Of a stretch of 64,000 nt of DNA, positions 1 through 13,165 are shown piece by piece (within the stretch, counting starts at the first letter, position 1; every line of letters begins with the position of its first letter). A program made the position numbers and the translations under genes. Origin of the DNA: Meconema thalassinum (lineage: Eukaryota; Arthropoda; Insecta; Orthoptera; Tettigoniidae); contig OX336389.2 of assembly GCA_946902985.2 (NCBI GenBank), positions 787,896,979 through 787,960,978 on the forward strand, given 5' to 3'. The notes below the pieces were generated by a model, which saw nothing but the letters and a program-made list of their open reading frames with translations, had not been told where the DNA came from and ran no database searches.

Positions 1-3000
1 ATGAGCAAATAAAATATTCATCATGTAAGAGGTTGAAAAAACTTGTTATAAATAAAGTGAAGGGAAATTTTGAAATTTATTAATTAATAATAATAATAAA
101 TCTTTTTGATATCTCTTTTTGAGATTATATGAAAATTTTGGTGATAGAAAATTTTGATGATATAAAATTTTGGTGAAGAGTTAATGATTTAATCCGCTGA
201 TGGTGGATAGCAACAATTTATATTGTTTACAACAATTTTTTGTAATTTTAATAACATATGAAAATGATTAAATTATTTTGTGACATTTAAACAAATGAAA
301 ATGAGAAAAGAAGAAAGTTAATTTTTCAAAATATTATGAAAAGTTTTTTTGAACAAATTTTGTTTTTTTGAAATTGAAAATCTTTATGAACAATTATTAA
401 CATTCGACTTTATGTCAGTCGAGTATTGACATTGTTATGAAACAACGAATCAGTGATATGATAATTTTTCCAAATAAGTCTAATTTTGGAATAACACCGA
501 ATGAATCAAGTGACTATTTTTTTTTGGAAATGTTTTGCTACGAATATTTGAACAATCAATTGCAATCTTTCGAAAAGTGAACTACGAACATTTAAATATT
601 AGGGATCACTCAGAACTCTTTACTGAACAGTGATTCCCCAGTGTAAATATTCATTTTGATTTTTTTTATATCAGAATGGACTAATTAATTTCCTGATTAT
701 CATATCTGCGGCATTCTAGTAATAATTTTAGGGACTGTTGATTTCTCATGTGTGATTTGTTTTATCTTTGTTGAGGTTTTTGGCATCCAAATCATATTTT
801 TATCTATAAATAAATTGCGTTTTTAAAGGAATGTGCTAATTCAAAATAATTTCTCACCTTACCTTACTTGTGAATTACCGAGATCAGGGATGCCAGATTA
901 GACCCAAGTATTCACCTAGATAGACCCTGAGATATATTTTCTCGTGCTAATCTGATGTCGGTATTTTACAAAATGTGGTCGTTGGATCTTGGTCCAAACG
1001 GGCACAGTACGACAAGAAACCCTAAGTCAAGTTACAAAGATCAAGCTAATAACGGAATTTACATTTAACAGGGTAGTAAGACAAATCTAAGTTACGATGA
1101 TACCATTTCCTCATTTACATTTAACGTTAATCAATTTAGCTAAGGCCTGACAATTAATACACAATTTACGGCGATGACGTCCGTAAGACAAAACAATTAC
1201 AACAAAGATACATAAAAAACACATTAAATACACTCTTATGAACTAAGTGCTCATCAGCACAGCAAGGTAAACATTGGCATTTATACAGTACAATAATGAA
1301 TATAACACAAGACCATATTTTTTTATATTCCTGCCTGCACCTTGGATTACTCTTTGTAAACCTGTGTCATCTAAGTGTGTGTCATTTAGGTTGGCGGCTG
1401 CGTAGTTAAAACTACGACTTATGTCGCATGAGGGTCAAGCTCCACCAGCTACGAACTAAGGTTGAGCAACACTCCGTCGATCAAAAATAGTGTCATCTGT
1501 CCTAGATTATTTCCATCAGGAAATGTAAACATCAGCAAGGCTTCGGTCAGCAGGTCCAAAATGCAAATGGATCAAATTTAGTAGCAATAAACAATTCGTT
1601 TTTAGTTTGTTTATAATAATTATGCGCTTGATTATTAATTTGTCGGTTTAATTTATCGTTGGTTTATGGCAGTAGTGCTGACATTCCTGAATACCTTGGG
1701 ATCAGCAGTAGCATCTCATGCGAGATCAAATCTCTGCTGTCACATCGACATAAAAGTCGGAAACACCTTCATCGAGCTCTAAACGCTCGGACAAACAATA
1801 ACACAAGTTATTAGTGGCTCGCGGCTCACTTAAATAACCTTGGGCAGGCCTGGCAAACACATCAGTTACCTCCCATAAATACCTAGTCTACAGAACGAAG
1901 TCAGGACACAGTGCATTACACGCACTGAAATACATGAATAGCCTCTAACAAGGGCGTCTATCACTAGCCTCACCATAACAATAAACCTCAACATATTATG
2001 TAATTACACTCTCATAAAGTGTCAAAAGGTACTCGCTGTAGTAGCGAATCAAGCGTGTGGCGTTTGCCAATAATTCATCATAACAGAAAACATGTGATTG
2101 TCACAAAATGGCTGCCTAGACCTTGACCTACCAATGAAATACAAAAGCTAACAGTAAATAATGCCTCAAGCATTTGTCAAAGGTCTGATAAATCTGTCTC
2201 ATATATGAGTGCGCTCTCGTTGCATGCTGGGAACTCTACATCACCTGTCGGTAACATTGAGCTAGGCTCTTAACTTACAGTCACCTCTCGGACGGTTATG
2301 ACAACACAATAGACTGAATGTAGGCAGATCTCTCCAAAGAAAGTCCATTAGAAAACTGGCCTTTTTATTAATTCCAGTATAACACTCCAAATATAACAAA
2401 TATAAAGTTTAAAAACACGCCATAAAAATATACACAAAGACGTAGCATGTCTTTCACATCAAAGGAAAGTAAAAGATAGATATGACACTCGTACTGAATG
2501 TCTTTGCAATCTGCAGATATGTCACTTCATAAACTGCTCTGTATTTAATAACCAAAAAACATGTGTCTAAACACCTGACACAAATAAACACCATAAAAGG
2601 CGAAAAATTTCATATTCGCTGAGTTTGCTAATGATACGATGAATACAGGGTTCGATGCTAAATTGCATTGAAATATTACTTCCCTGACTATGTTCTACAC
2701 TTGAACAGGATGGCTTCAAAGCTCATCTTAAATGAAATGTAATAGTAAATTTTCATAACTGATAGTTACTGTTGACTATCAACCGATACGAACTTATCTA
2801 ACGAAATCAGTGGCGTGACAAACATTTAAATAAAAGGGTTGTTATAAAATAACACTTGACCATGACGTACATTTGTCATGTCAAAGAAAAGTGTACACAA
2901 AATCACCCATATCAGGTTTGAACAAAGTAGTATCAAAGACTACAGTTACGTTTAGTAGCGAATAGACCTGACATCTTAGCGATGCCCACCAGAATGCAGC

Positions 3001-5540
3001 TGATTGAACAGGGCTCAATCACAGGGTGTCTCACAATCACTGAAAGTGAATGACAAAGATTAGGCTAACATTACAAACCCTACCTAATGGCTCGTCAAGA
3101 AGTTCAGTTGATTCTACAATATACTCTAATCTAAGTTACCACAAAAGAATCTTACATGGAAAAGAACAGACAGACTCACAAGATTAGGACGTCTACATCT
3201 CGTTCATCCCAACGAATTGAGTGATACAAATAATCCACTGGCTTCTGGACAAGGGTCGTCCAAACAAGGCCTCCATCATAGGCCTTATCCAAGACCAGGG
3301 TCTTAATTCGTCCTCGTCGTTGACGTCGTGGTGTCGTCAGACTCCTTCCCATCATGGTAGCGGTCGTATTCCTCGGTTTGGCACGTTCATCTCCTACTCG
3401 TGCGATATTCCTGGATCTTCTGTCATGCTGTAGTTCCAAAGAGCGGCTCCCTCACATCATGGGGTCCCTATCTCATCATTCCCATCGATGATAAGCGGTG
3501 AAAGGCGTCAAACACGTGGTCATTAAAGTAAAGCATTTTTGTAGAAAATAACCACTTGAAAATAATGAATCCGTTGCACTGCTTTCTCTGAAGCTAGTTT
3601 TAATTGTGGTAAAAAGCTCACAGAAGTTACACGGCGCAGATTATCATAAACATTGCCCATGCACTTATCAGCTTTCACTTCTCAGATTCTATGACTATTG
3701 GATCTCGTGGCATCGATGTGATCCACAGTCAAATTCACTCGCTCTTGCGGTCATAGTAACATTTACAATTATTAGTGTTGAAATAATGCACTTCAATAAA
3801 TATCAGATCACGGTTACTGATATATTTCGTTTCACACGAAGACATGAATTTTTCCACAAGCACGTGGCTAAAAATGTGGTGTTCCACGTTACTGAAATTT
3901 TTACAGATCTCGTTGAATTTGAAGTAATTACTGCACAAGCCTATACTGGCTTTAATTATCTCTCAATAATATCACAAACTTGTGCTAATTAATGCACGAT
4001 GCAACTAGATAACTTCCTTCGCCTATTGGAGGACTGTTCCCATCGTCTTTTCCAGACAGCCTTAATAATGCGTCCTACAAGGACGAAAAACATTACTTGA
4101 GTGCCAGGAGCTCTGTCCCTCGTTGCTTGATCTAGCAAATACTTCTGTCGTGCAGCGCCTGATTCCTTCCGGTTGGCGTGTTTGCGATGACAATACCTTA
4201 CCGAAAACAATAAATAACATTCTCCAGAATATTTCAATGATACAGAATGACGAAATGTAATGATCTGAGCCTTGTAGAATGTTGAGACATGTTACTAAGG
4301 ACTCAGATAAAAATATAATGGATTTCTCCAAAGTCAAAAGTGCAACCATTAATATCTCCGAAGTATGTCAGCCGCATGGCTGGTCTGTGGGTGCGTTCTA
4401 GGATGAGGCATCCCATTATCAAAATGCGTTGCAATGAAAAATATCACATGAGCCTAAGCTCAGCGGACTCAAAACGTAGTCCCTAAATTGACTCAATTAC
4501 CTCTGGAGGGGGTGATATATCACTAGTTTAAATACGCGCCTTACGTAGCACACTCACTCTGGCATGCATGGCAAGCTCCCTTTTACACTCCCCTCTCTCC
4601 CTCAACAGCCTATATTTTGCAAGGAACGTATTATGAAAAAATAAAATAAAACGATTACTATCGGTAATCACCGATCCGTATGAATAACTCTTGGTGGCTG
4701 CGTGAAGAAATACGGTTTGTGCGTTGTGTGATGTCTCTGACGTCATGTTGCAAAGGATGGAATTATCTGTGTCTCAGCTTGTTCAGGACGACATGTAACA
4801 TGCGTGGTATATCATTCAAACATCTAGTTATCATAGATTGACCACCAAGTTAAATGGAGGCAGTACAGCAGTTGCTTGGAAACAACGAAGGAGTTGAGCG
4901 TGACCATTTTCTTAGGGACTGAATCCGCCGCGCTTATTTGAATTCGTGGAGGCCGCACGATCATCATCATCATCACTGTAAATCAGTAAATTTTTTTGGT
5001 GGCCTGTCCTAAATATGTGCCTGTTTTATCAAGTTGGGGAAGTTCATGTTCCCCTTGTCAGAAGTCCATAGTATAATAAAAACATTAGTGAAAGGTTAGT
5101 AGTATAGCAGTGTGCAAAATAATTTAATTTTAACTTACCAGTTAGCAGCATTCATTCAATTAACAATTCACTTTCAAGACGTATGAGTTAATGCAAGGTA
5201 GGGCTCGGATTTTTAGGTAAATAAATATGTTTTATGTAAATACTGAGCCCGTTTGCTCAGATCAACCACTGTGAGATCCCATTGCATGCAAACACATATA
5301 ATACCTACTTGCATTTGAGCTAGTCCCAGCACTAGACTGTTATCTCGGGTAGTGTCGGTTTGTGGGTGAGGCGGAATCACCAAACTAGCCCAAAATACAC
5401 ACCCAAAAGGAGAAAAATTCAGAAATGTACCAAGAAATGATCAGATAGCAAGATAAAATTGTCATGTGACAAAGATCGTTAGCCTACTCTTTTATTGGCG
5501 AATGATGTGTGAAACTTAACTGTCTATTACTTGGAACAAG
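1..5540. other. Unassigned A+T-rich DNA, no recognisable gene
   Basis: I see no gene here. The first ~870 bases are very rich in A and T with many short A and T runs. All open frames are below about 130 codons, none shows a domain I recognise, and the longest (3,606-3,992, plus) has no motif. The overlapping frames on both strands at 3,176-3,439 look like chance openness. Without homology data this is best called intergenic or intronic sequence, possibly with old unrecognised repeats. Confidence 0.6.
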
Positions 5541-5700
5541 GAGTACTCTGCTTCGAGGAGCAGTGAGAGTAGGTGGGTTAGAATCCCATTTGAGCTATTA
5601 TGACTTTCCGAGGTTTCTCACTTCAGTTCTAGCCAATGTCAGGATGATACCTAATTGGAGCACGGTCACTTGCTTCCCAATTCCAATCCCCATTACAAAT
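5541..5700 (+). repeat. Degraded tRNA-derived SINE-like fragment
   Basis: A B-box-like stretch (GTGGGTTAGAATCCC, about 5,572-5,586) is followed by sequence resembling the body of a widespread insect SINE, including the short runs TTTCCGAGGTTTCTCA and GCTTCCCAATTCC. The B box is imperfect and no A box or target duplication is clear, so this is an old, probably truncated copy. The resemblance is from memory of the family pattern and needs a repeat-library search. Confidence 0.4.
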
Positions 5701-6885
5701 ACATGGAATTGATTGCCACAATGTCCCTGGTCCCTTAAATGAAACAATAACTCTGCCCTTAAACTAAGGATTTGATTATAAATCATTCATATCTTGATCT
5801 TTTATTTAGGATCTGGTTGGTCGTCAGACCCGTGTACTCTGTATAACCTGTAGATTCCATCTGGAAAGGTGAACAATATGTCACTGTGATGCCTAAGATG
5901 GTGTGTTATTATGATATTCATGGTCCACTGGGACTCAAAATAGGTTGGCTAACTATCACATAATTTGCCTCGAGTAGAATAATCAGAATTTTGGATACTT
6001 AGCCTGAATGGAGATTCTACTAGCGGCGTAATCTCCTCGTAGAATTTGGCTTACGTCACTCAGCTATGGAGGTGGGTTATTCTAGTGTGCCGGTAAGTAA
6101 AATGTCTATGTAATTATATTTTAAACTCCGTATGTTTTAAAATCCTATGCTTTCGTCTCGTGTAAGCAATGTAGGGTGAATAAGAAAATACATGTTGTTT
6201 AAGTTTATGGTGGACAAATTGATTCACGTAACACAGAAATTGCTTTCATCGCTTTAGTAACCTTCATGCATCATATCGTAGGTACTTTCTATAGTAAGAT
6301 GGGGCCATGTAAAGTTAGGATATAGGTTTTATGGCAGTTTACATGATTTGTAATTGCAATGAAAGGAATTGATACTGCCGTTTACTTAATTCTAGCCAGC
6401 AAATAAGAGCAAATTCCTTGATTTCCATGAAGCACAGTATTCGACATGAACCTTACAACTTCGCAGCGCACCTGCTCATGATTCTTTTACTAGTAATGAT
6501 AGCTAAATTCGGTAAATCTGCCATAAGTTCCACTTGACGCAGAAGCTGAGCCATTATGGGCTCCACACGCTGGAGCACTGAGTCTCATTATACTCCTTGG
6601 ACCCAACACGGCTGTGACTAGAGCTGACGCAGATGAGCACTGGCCAAGCCATGTCGGACCGGTCCGGCAGAAGACAAGACAAGGCTCTCTCCAGAACAAA
6701 ATTTCAGCTGCCGACACATCAGCAATGCAGCATATTTCTTGGAAACGACTGCTACGAGGTTCAAACGAGAGTGGTTATTTTTATTATTCTCATTAGGCAA
6801 TGATATTAATAGTAATATTCAAGTTGTGAGCCCCAGCAGGATGATAATAATAATAGCTTACTGGCGAAAAATGTGATGTGTCACC
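5701..6885. other. Unassigned DNA
   Basis: No gene or repeat recognised. The small open frames on both strands at 6,490-6,800 overlap each other and carry no motif. Confidence 0.5.
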
Positions 6886-6888
6886 TAA

Positions 6889-7013
6889 CAAGGGAACTGT
6901 CCATACGGTCATGTCGAAACCGACAATGAAATTTCGTAGAGATGATGAGGAAGCCATAAATTGACGATGTACAAAAAATTAGCTGCCATTTCGAACTGGA
7001 AGGTATCGAAATC
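6889..7013 (+). repeat. Left terminal inverted repeat of the DNA transposon
   Basis: This segment reads CAAGGGAACTGTCCATA at its outer edge and matches the reverse complement of 8,761-8,885 with about eleven mismatches over 125 bp. Similarity ends abruptly after GAAATC at 7,013, which marks the inner boundary. Confidence 0.88.
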
Positions 7014-7282
7014 TTGATACAAAATCCGTTTGACAACGCAACTACTGGACAACCCTTGCATCTTGGTGGCTCGTGCGGCAGGCAGCGGAGTGGAGTTGCA
7101 GTTGTGCAGGAGAGAGCGAGAACGAACTGGCAGGCTACCACGCGCCAAGGGCACTTCATTGTTAGGGAACGAATGCGAAACATAAATGAGGTTCGTTAAT
7201 CGCATAATTAAAGCAGAAATATTGTTGGCACCATGCACAACGAATATGCACTTTGAGGCCACATTGTTCTTCATAGTTTTCC

Positions 7283-8200
7283 TTACTTATTTGAAGGCAA
7301 AATTTTGCAGGCACTTTGAACTCGGGAGGTCTCTCCCGTTATGTAACTGAATGCGAACCACGAATATTTAACCATCAAGGAATCTTCCTTGAGGAAGACA
7401 ATTGAAAATGAATGAAGGATTGCATTTTCAGTACGGTACGCTGTTTCTCTTTTAAACATCAAACTGAACGTCTTCACAAGCCGACACAATGTCTGTTAAA
7501 CGGCGATACAAAGCTTTCCATTGCCGGGAATAAAATTATCCAAGGGCTGTATTTTCCCTGTATTGCCGGGAGGAATCTGGAGAATTTCTATACTGTTGCC
7601 TGGAGGAATGTCTTCAAGACAGCTTTTATAACTATTAGTAGTCCAGGAATCTAACAGTAGCAAACACTTCTCTTCCGCAAATGGGAAAAAGGATTCTTTA
7701 AACCAATATTTTAATTCCTTTTTCCCCATTTTTCCTGATTTTGTGGCTGTTACAATTATATTTCTGGTATGAAACATTTATTTGGAAACTCTCGGACCGA
7801 AAGTTCCAGTTGCCTCCTGTAGTACAGTAAATAATTTTGGGAAAAGTGAACCGGGCACACTAATTGTAGGCATAATTGAGTACGAATGGGTGAGTGCAGG
7901 AACTGATTGAGCAATTGTTTCTGTATGTTTCTCACCAACAAGCGATAGAGTCCTTTTCGCATTCATTTCGCGCACGAAACCACTCTGATCTGTGTTGTAT
8001 ATGGAAGAAGGGGTGTAGTCCAAAATCGCTCTGTAGCTGCTTCTACAAATTTCTTTGCGACATGATATTTTTCGTCTTCTTGCAGATACGTACGGGATAT
8101 ATATATATGACCACGATGTCGCAGCACCTAAAATAAGCAACAACAACAAAAACATAGTTTCTCCCTCCCCTGTTTCATTGTCATCATAGTACACTATCAC
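7283..8200 (-). pseudogene. DDE (pogo/Tigger-like) transposase pseudogene
   Basis: Read on the minus strand, one frame runs the whole length and is cut only by two in-frame TAA codons (7,778-7,780 and 7,496-7,498). Conserved DDE_1 motifs appear in order: IYNTDQSGF with the first catalytic Asp, RTLSLVGEKHTE, THSYSIMP, then FGPRV; LLLDSW with the second Asp; PPGNTGKIQPLD with the third acidic residue as Asp; and near the C-terminus KYSWFAFSYI, matching the usual closing motif of these transposases. About 36 residues separate the second and third acidic residues. Such enzymes cut and rejoin transposon ends at the terminal inverted repeats. The N-terminal helix-turn-helix region is missing or unrecognisable upstream of 8,200. 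The gene lies between matching inverted repeats, which fixes its role as that element's own transposase. Confidence 0.85.
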
Positions 8201-8760
8201 ATCACTAGCATTGAGCTATCTGAATAACATGTACTGTATTAACCCTTTATAGGGCAGAACTATTATTAATATATTTTATTTGTATTTATTTAATTATTTT
8301 ATCCTAATTTTAATGTATAAATTTTATTTGTGTTATCTTTTTAATTTATATATATATATTGTATAATTCTTATGATCTATTTTTTATAATTCTAATTTTG
8401 TAAGCTTATTTATTTTTAATTGTAAAAGCTTATTTAATTTTGATTGTAATTTTATAAGAATATTAATTTAAATTTTGGAAGCATATTTATTTTCAATTTT
8501 GATTTTTTTCATCATATTTTATTTTTTACGTCTTAATTTTAATTGTTTCTGTAAAAGGAATTAAATTTCATCAAGCATCTTTTTCACGGAAATAACGTAA
8601 TTCATACTCTGGATGTCTAGAACATTATTAGCCGGATTCATGACTACTCACTCAAAGGAACAGAGCGCTCAAGGTTACGCGCACGCTTTAGCTGGACACC
8701 AGGGCTGTCCACGTCCAGCTATATGCTAGCGCGTGCAATCCTATTAGGAATCTCCGTGCC

Positions 8761-8885
8761 GATTTCAGGACCTTCCAGTTCGAAATGGCAGCTAATTTTT
8801 TGTACAACGCTAATTTATGGTTTCCTAATCATCTCTACGAAATATCATTGTCGGTTTCGATATGACCTTATGGACAGTTCCCTTG
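8761..8885 (-). repeat. Right terminal inverted repeat of the DNA transposon
   Basis: This is the reverse-complement partner of 6,889-7,013. Its outer end reads ATGGACAGTTCCCTTG and is followed by TAA. Confidence 0.88.
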
Positions 8886-8888
8886 TAA

Positions 8889-10350
8889 GCACAGGTGGGT
8901 CAAATTCTCATTTGGATCATGCGAGTGGACATACATCAGCAGTTCTGGGAGGAGCAGCTTTGTGCAGCTTGACCCGCGCTCAGTAAAGGGGCATGAATTT
9001 GTCACAGTTGACGGGGAAGAGCAGAGCGACCAAGTACTGCAGTGAAGTGGTGAGCGACTTCCTTACCTTAGACTCTAGCCAGATTGACACTATCTAGGTC
9101 CTTGTCGGACACCCGCTGATACACCTTCTTGACGACTCCAACGTTTTACAAAGTATTTCAAACCACATCTGATTCCTAAGGTGAACATTGATGCCTTAGT
9201 TTATCGGAGACATTCCCAACACTCTTCAAACAATGTCTCACGTACTTAGATGAAATCAAGGTATATTTGATATTCAAGATACAGGTATGATAACTTTTTA
9301 CCTAAAAATGTTGCGACTTCAGTGAAGAGCTTTTTTCAATTTTAGAAAATTTGAAGATCCACGATTTTACTTACTTGTATTTACCAAATCGTTCAACCAT
9401 TTTGCAGACAATTGCCTCAGATTTCATACATCACTAGCTGAGAGGATTATTATTAATAATAATAATAATAATAATAAAAATAATAATAAAAATAGACCAA
9501 CAATAAATAATGTACAATTATTCTCAGGTCTAAGATCTATGAGTTGACAGACACCAAGGTGCTGGAATTCTGCTCAAGAATTCCTTTGATGGAACAGTAA
9601 ACCTACCGATACAGGTCTGCCACATTTAGGAATAATTAAATACCGACCAACCTTGCCAGGATTCGTTCGCGTATCCTTGGGTATGTGAGGTAGCAGCTTC
9701 AGCCAACTGAACCACACGACGGAATGGATTAACATTCACAGTTATGCTATTCGTCATGTATTCTATTGGCTGTGTATTAAAATATGATTCTATAATGTTT
9801 CCATAGTAATTATGAAATGATTGTCTTTCATGTGTGAAAACGTTAGTATTATAGGCCTACATATCTTTTCTTTCTTTTGTGTCTTCGTTATACGTAAATG
9901 TTTTGTACATGCATGCGTCCTATATCAATTTAAATGGACCACGAAGTAAAGCTAAATGAAACTAGTTATTTCGGTTATAATGATGAAGGAACAGATCCTC
10001 TACCTCAGGCGAAATGGAGCTACTTCATCTTTAGTCTCGAAAAGGATTATATGACATCGTTATATTAGTGAACGACCTCCTTGCTTCTCATCAAAATGCC
10101 ATCTTTACATTAATAAAGTCCAAGACTTCGCATAGAATGAATTGACATTCGAGCAAAAGAAGGACACTGCGTGAGGATTTAGAATTTAAATTACTTTCCA
10201 CTCATTTTACACTTTCCCATCAGCACCAAATTTGATTTGAACATTGGTTATCAGAAATATATACTTCAATTAATCGAAGTGTTCATAATTACCTGGAATA
10301 ATAAGTTTCAATTTAGGAATACTTGCTGTGTGTTTTGAATTATACCTTGG
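8889..10350. other. Unassigned DNA
   Basis: No gene recognised. It contains the AAT microsatellite listed separately and otherwise low-information sequence. Confidence 0.5.
9446..9494. repeat. (AAT)n microsatellite
   Basis: An imperfect run of AAT/ATT trinucleotides, about 49 bp, interrupted by A-rich variants. Confidence 0.9.
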
Positions 10351-10364
10351 CATCACAACAATTC

Positions 10365-10692
10365 AGCCTCCGTGGCTTAGGCGGCAGCACGCCGGCCTCT
10401 CACCGCTGGGTCCGTGGTTCAAATCCCGGTCACTCCATGTGAGATCTGTGCTGGACAAAACGGAGGCAGACAGGTTTTTCTCCGGGTACTCCGGTTTTCT
10501 CTGTCAACATTTAATTCCAGCAACACTCTCCACTATCATTTCATTTCATCTGTCATTCATTTAATCATTGCCCCAGAGGAGTGCGTCAGGCTTCGGCAAC
10601 CGGCACAGTTCATATCCTCGCCGCTAGATGGGGGCTTCATTCATTCCATTCCTGACCCGGTCGGAGACTGGAAGCAGGCTGTGGATTTTTTC
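10365..10692 (+). mobile_element. tRNA-derived SINE, copy 1
   Basis: The head is tRNA-like: an A box (TGGCTTAGGCGG, from about 10,373) and a B box (GGTTCAAATCC, from about 10,418) lie about 35 bp apart, as in an internal RNA polymerase III promoter. The ~330-bp body ends in a T-rich tail. CATCACAAC occurs directly before the element (10,351-10,359) and directly after it (10,693-10,701), consistent with a target-site duplication. A second copy of the same family with the same ends lies at 45,379-45,712. The acceptor-stem ends do not pair, so it is not a functional tRNA gene. SINEs encode no protein and depend on a LINE reverse transcriptase. Confidence 0.9.
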
Positions 10693-10701
10693 ATCACAAC
10701 T

Positions 10702-11800
10702 CTCAACACACATGTGGAAACTCATTTATGTGCGTTTCAATTAGAAGGGAGGGGGTTGGCAAATCAGGCAAGGACAATATAACTCCAGTGTCACATGTAG
10801 AAACTCGTTCATAGGGGTGTCTCGTCTAGTCCATCTGTTCCTAACGATATGGATGATAGTGAAAATGAAAACTACTACTACTGACATACAACTAACATAC
10901 TAGCAAAAGAAATGAACAAAAAGAATAAAGGAATAAAGGAAATAAGAGACAGAGAATAGAATTACCCTCAACACTTGTAGAATGAGAGCTGTGGGACTTG
11001 GAAGGAATTTGAGCCATGATAGACAGACAGGAAAGGTAAACATATGGTCCATCCCGAAGTCATTCCTTGTGATCGCTGACTCCTTAGTCATGACTCGTCA
11101 TGAGCCCTTGAGGCTAGAGGGCTAACCAAAACATATGGAATTTGAACTTCCCTGCTTTCGGGCGATTTAACCATGGCCATCTAGATTGAAATCCACGATT
11201 ACCGTATCTTATCAAAGAACACCGTATATTTTCAATATAATTATATTGTGGTGGTTGTTGTTCCAGGAGACTGGGACACCATTGTCATTAACCCCATGTC
11301 CTTGGGGGTGTGTAGAATCTCTCTGATAATCTGTGCTACTATGGTGTCAGCATTGTAGGGTGACTTTCATGGTTGTTCACAATATACTGATCTGCTCTTT
11401 GCACACCATGGGCTGCCAATTGAAATGGAACCACTCCACTCTTAATAAATCATCGGGTTGAGGGGTGTGAAACACACTTAAGACGCACACACCAGAAACA
11501 ATCAGATACCCCCAACTACATGTAGGTGATTTCCCTATTAAATAAACATATGAACTACGTGGTGCATCCCTCTCCCCCACAGTTCCAGCCAAACACATTC
11601 AAAGTTCATGATGCGTTGTTTGAATATTTCATTTGAACAGTCCATTTGTTCCAGGACAACGACACTGCCTGGCTGTAGCCACCCTCAGAAATAGATACGT
11701 ACTTATCTGGTGTAAACTGGAACTGCCGGTTTCGACACACTTAAACAATCAACACAGTCTTTGTGATCTTCCAGCCACCCTGCCTAATAGGAAATTAATA
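10702..11800. other. Unassigned DNA
   Basis: No gene or clear repeat recognised. The open frame at 11,377-11,598 (minus) has no motif. Confidence 0.5.
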
Positions 11801-11880
11801 CAGTCGAACCTCCCTTCTGCGGACACCGTCGGTTCCGAGGGAAAATGTCCGTTACGAGAGGTGTCCGCTGAAACAAGTTT
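11801..11880 (+). repeat. Possible terminal repeat of a pogo/mariner-type element (solo end)
   Basis: CAGTCGAACCTCCCTT follows a TA dinucleotide (11,799-11,800). The segment then contains GCGGACACC and, about 40 bp on, GAGAGGTGTCCGC, an internal inverted match (GGACACC/GGTGTCC). CAGT-type ends after TA with this wording are common in insect Tc1/mariner/pogo-derived short elements. I find no matching opposite end, so this is a fragment at best. Confidence 0.4.
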
Positions 11881-12948
11881 GTAAAAATAATCGAACATTG
11901 AATATCCTGGCGCCACATCCTTGCATGAAATACTGTGATGATACTCATGAGATGACGTACATAAAGATAAAATACACAAGGCAATGAAATGAGAGGCCCT
12001 TGGTTAATATGTACATCTCCCGACTTTCGCGGGTTCAATCGCCATGTAACCTGCACAGTTACAGCACTAATATCAGCACTTGTAACTCTGGCTATGATAG
12101 GGAAGGAAGTGGGCATGGTCCCATGATAGGGATCATTCAGGCATTCTATTGTAGCTGATGTGGAGAAATCAAAGAAAGTCAACTCTCGAATGCCTTAGGG
12201 GAAATCGAAATCTTCTCCTCTCAACCTCATGTCCACATAAGGTTGATTGGTTCCCGTTCCCGTTCCCGTTCCAACTTCCACACCAGTTTTTTTTCGAACC
12301 TAGAACCTTTGGGACAGGAGACTCAATAGATACGCCTTGATGAATGTAGGTGACATTAATAATTTTAAACAAGCTGGTTAATGATTTAAAATAGAACATT
12401 AACCATTCGTCCAAGCACCACTTTTGTCTAATAGTTGCTATGTGCAGGCACATATCAACAGACTAGAGATTACGGATCATTTAGCTGATAATCTCATAAG
12501 AGCCACTGTCTATTGTGTATATTGTATGGTTAATAACTCCGTATTCAATGAACGAGTAACACTACCTTTATCATATTTTCTAACTCTGTGCCGCCGTCCA
12601 GTTGCAAAACTTAGTACGTCATTCACTCGCCCTCTTTCATTCTTTCTCCAAACATTGGTGTCGCTTCAGAGCAGTACAGAACGAAAACTTCTTTGCAAAT
12701 CATCACGGAAGGTGTTCGATATTGAAAATTCGTATAGGGGAGAGGCCTATTAGGTCACTGTTAACGAATCTAATTTTTTAAACAGAATGGCACCTTAAAA
12801 ATGACCGACCATTTTAATATAAATTATTCGAATTATATAAAAATTAAATGCTGGTGGTTTTTGAGGTCGCGGTTGTCGAATCTCTATGTAACTTCTTAAA
12901 TAAACTAAGTAATGTAGCAGTAGCGGTTCTGCGTCAGCCATTTTATTT
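11881..12948. other. Unassigned DNA with a short hexamer repeat
   Basis: No gene recognised. A TTCCCG hexamer is repeated about 3.7 times at 12,251-12,272. Confidence 0.5.
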
Positions 12949-13165
12949 CAACGCGAATGTACCTTGCATTCGGTGTCTTTTCTGATATTTCCCGAACCCA
13001 TTATCTTAGAGACTCGTGTGTGGTGTCAAATTACTCAGGATGAACCCCCCTCTCCCATGAAAAATTGATTTAGACAAATTGTTCCTCAAGGGCCTAACTG
13101 AATGGGAGGGATCCATTTTATTTATACGCGACTATACCATGCTGTGTGTGCATGACTAGTGGTGA
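12949..13165 (+). repeat. Diverged repeat, left of the Penelope-like element
   Basis: It contains the words CCCGAACCCATTAT, ACTCAGGATGAACCCC, GGGCCTAACTGAATG and TTTATACGCGACTATACC. The same words recur in the same order with many changes at 15,007-15,165. CAACGCGAATGTACC at 12,949 recurs at 13,279, so part of the unit is also locally repeated. The Penelope-like remnant sits between the two blocks. Confidence 0.6.

Larger units (their letters stand above)
6889..8885 (-). mobile_element. Pogo/Tigger-like DNA transposon, non-autonomous by decay
   Basis: A 1,997-bp element is bounded by inverted repeats that both begin CAAGGGAACTGTCCAT and extend about 125 bp with roughly eleven mismatches. The bases TAA flank both ends (6,886-6,888 and 8,886-8,888). 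This could be a 3-bp target duplication, or a TA duplication with a 1-bp uncertainty in the repeat end. The interior carries a DDE transposase remnant on the minus strand (7,283-8,200) and a very A+T-rich stretch (8,220-8,580). The transposase motifs fit the pogo/Tigger (DDE_1) group of Tc1/mariner-type elements. The N-terminal DNA-binding part is not recognisable, so the copy cannot be autonomous. Confidence 0.85.

Noticed and set aside
601..638. Imperfect hairpin GGGATCACT / AGTGATTCCC
   Set aside because: It has a bulge and a long loop in A+T-rich DNA; not distinguishable from chance.
3176..3439. Opposed open frames on both strands
   Set aside because: Mirror frames of similar length without motif or codon signal; likely chance.
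10373..10440. Functional tRNA gene
   Set aside because: A and B boxes exist but the acceptor stem does not pair and the sequence continues as a SINE body.
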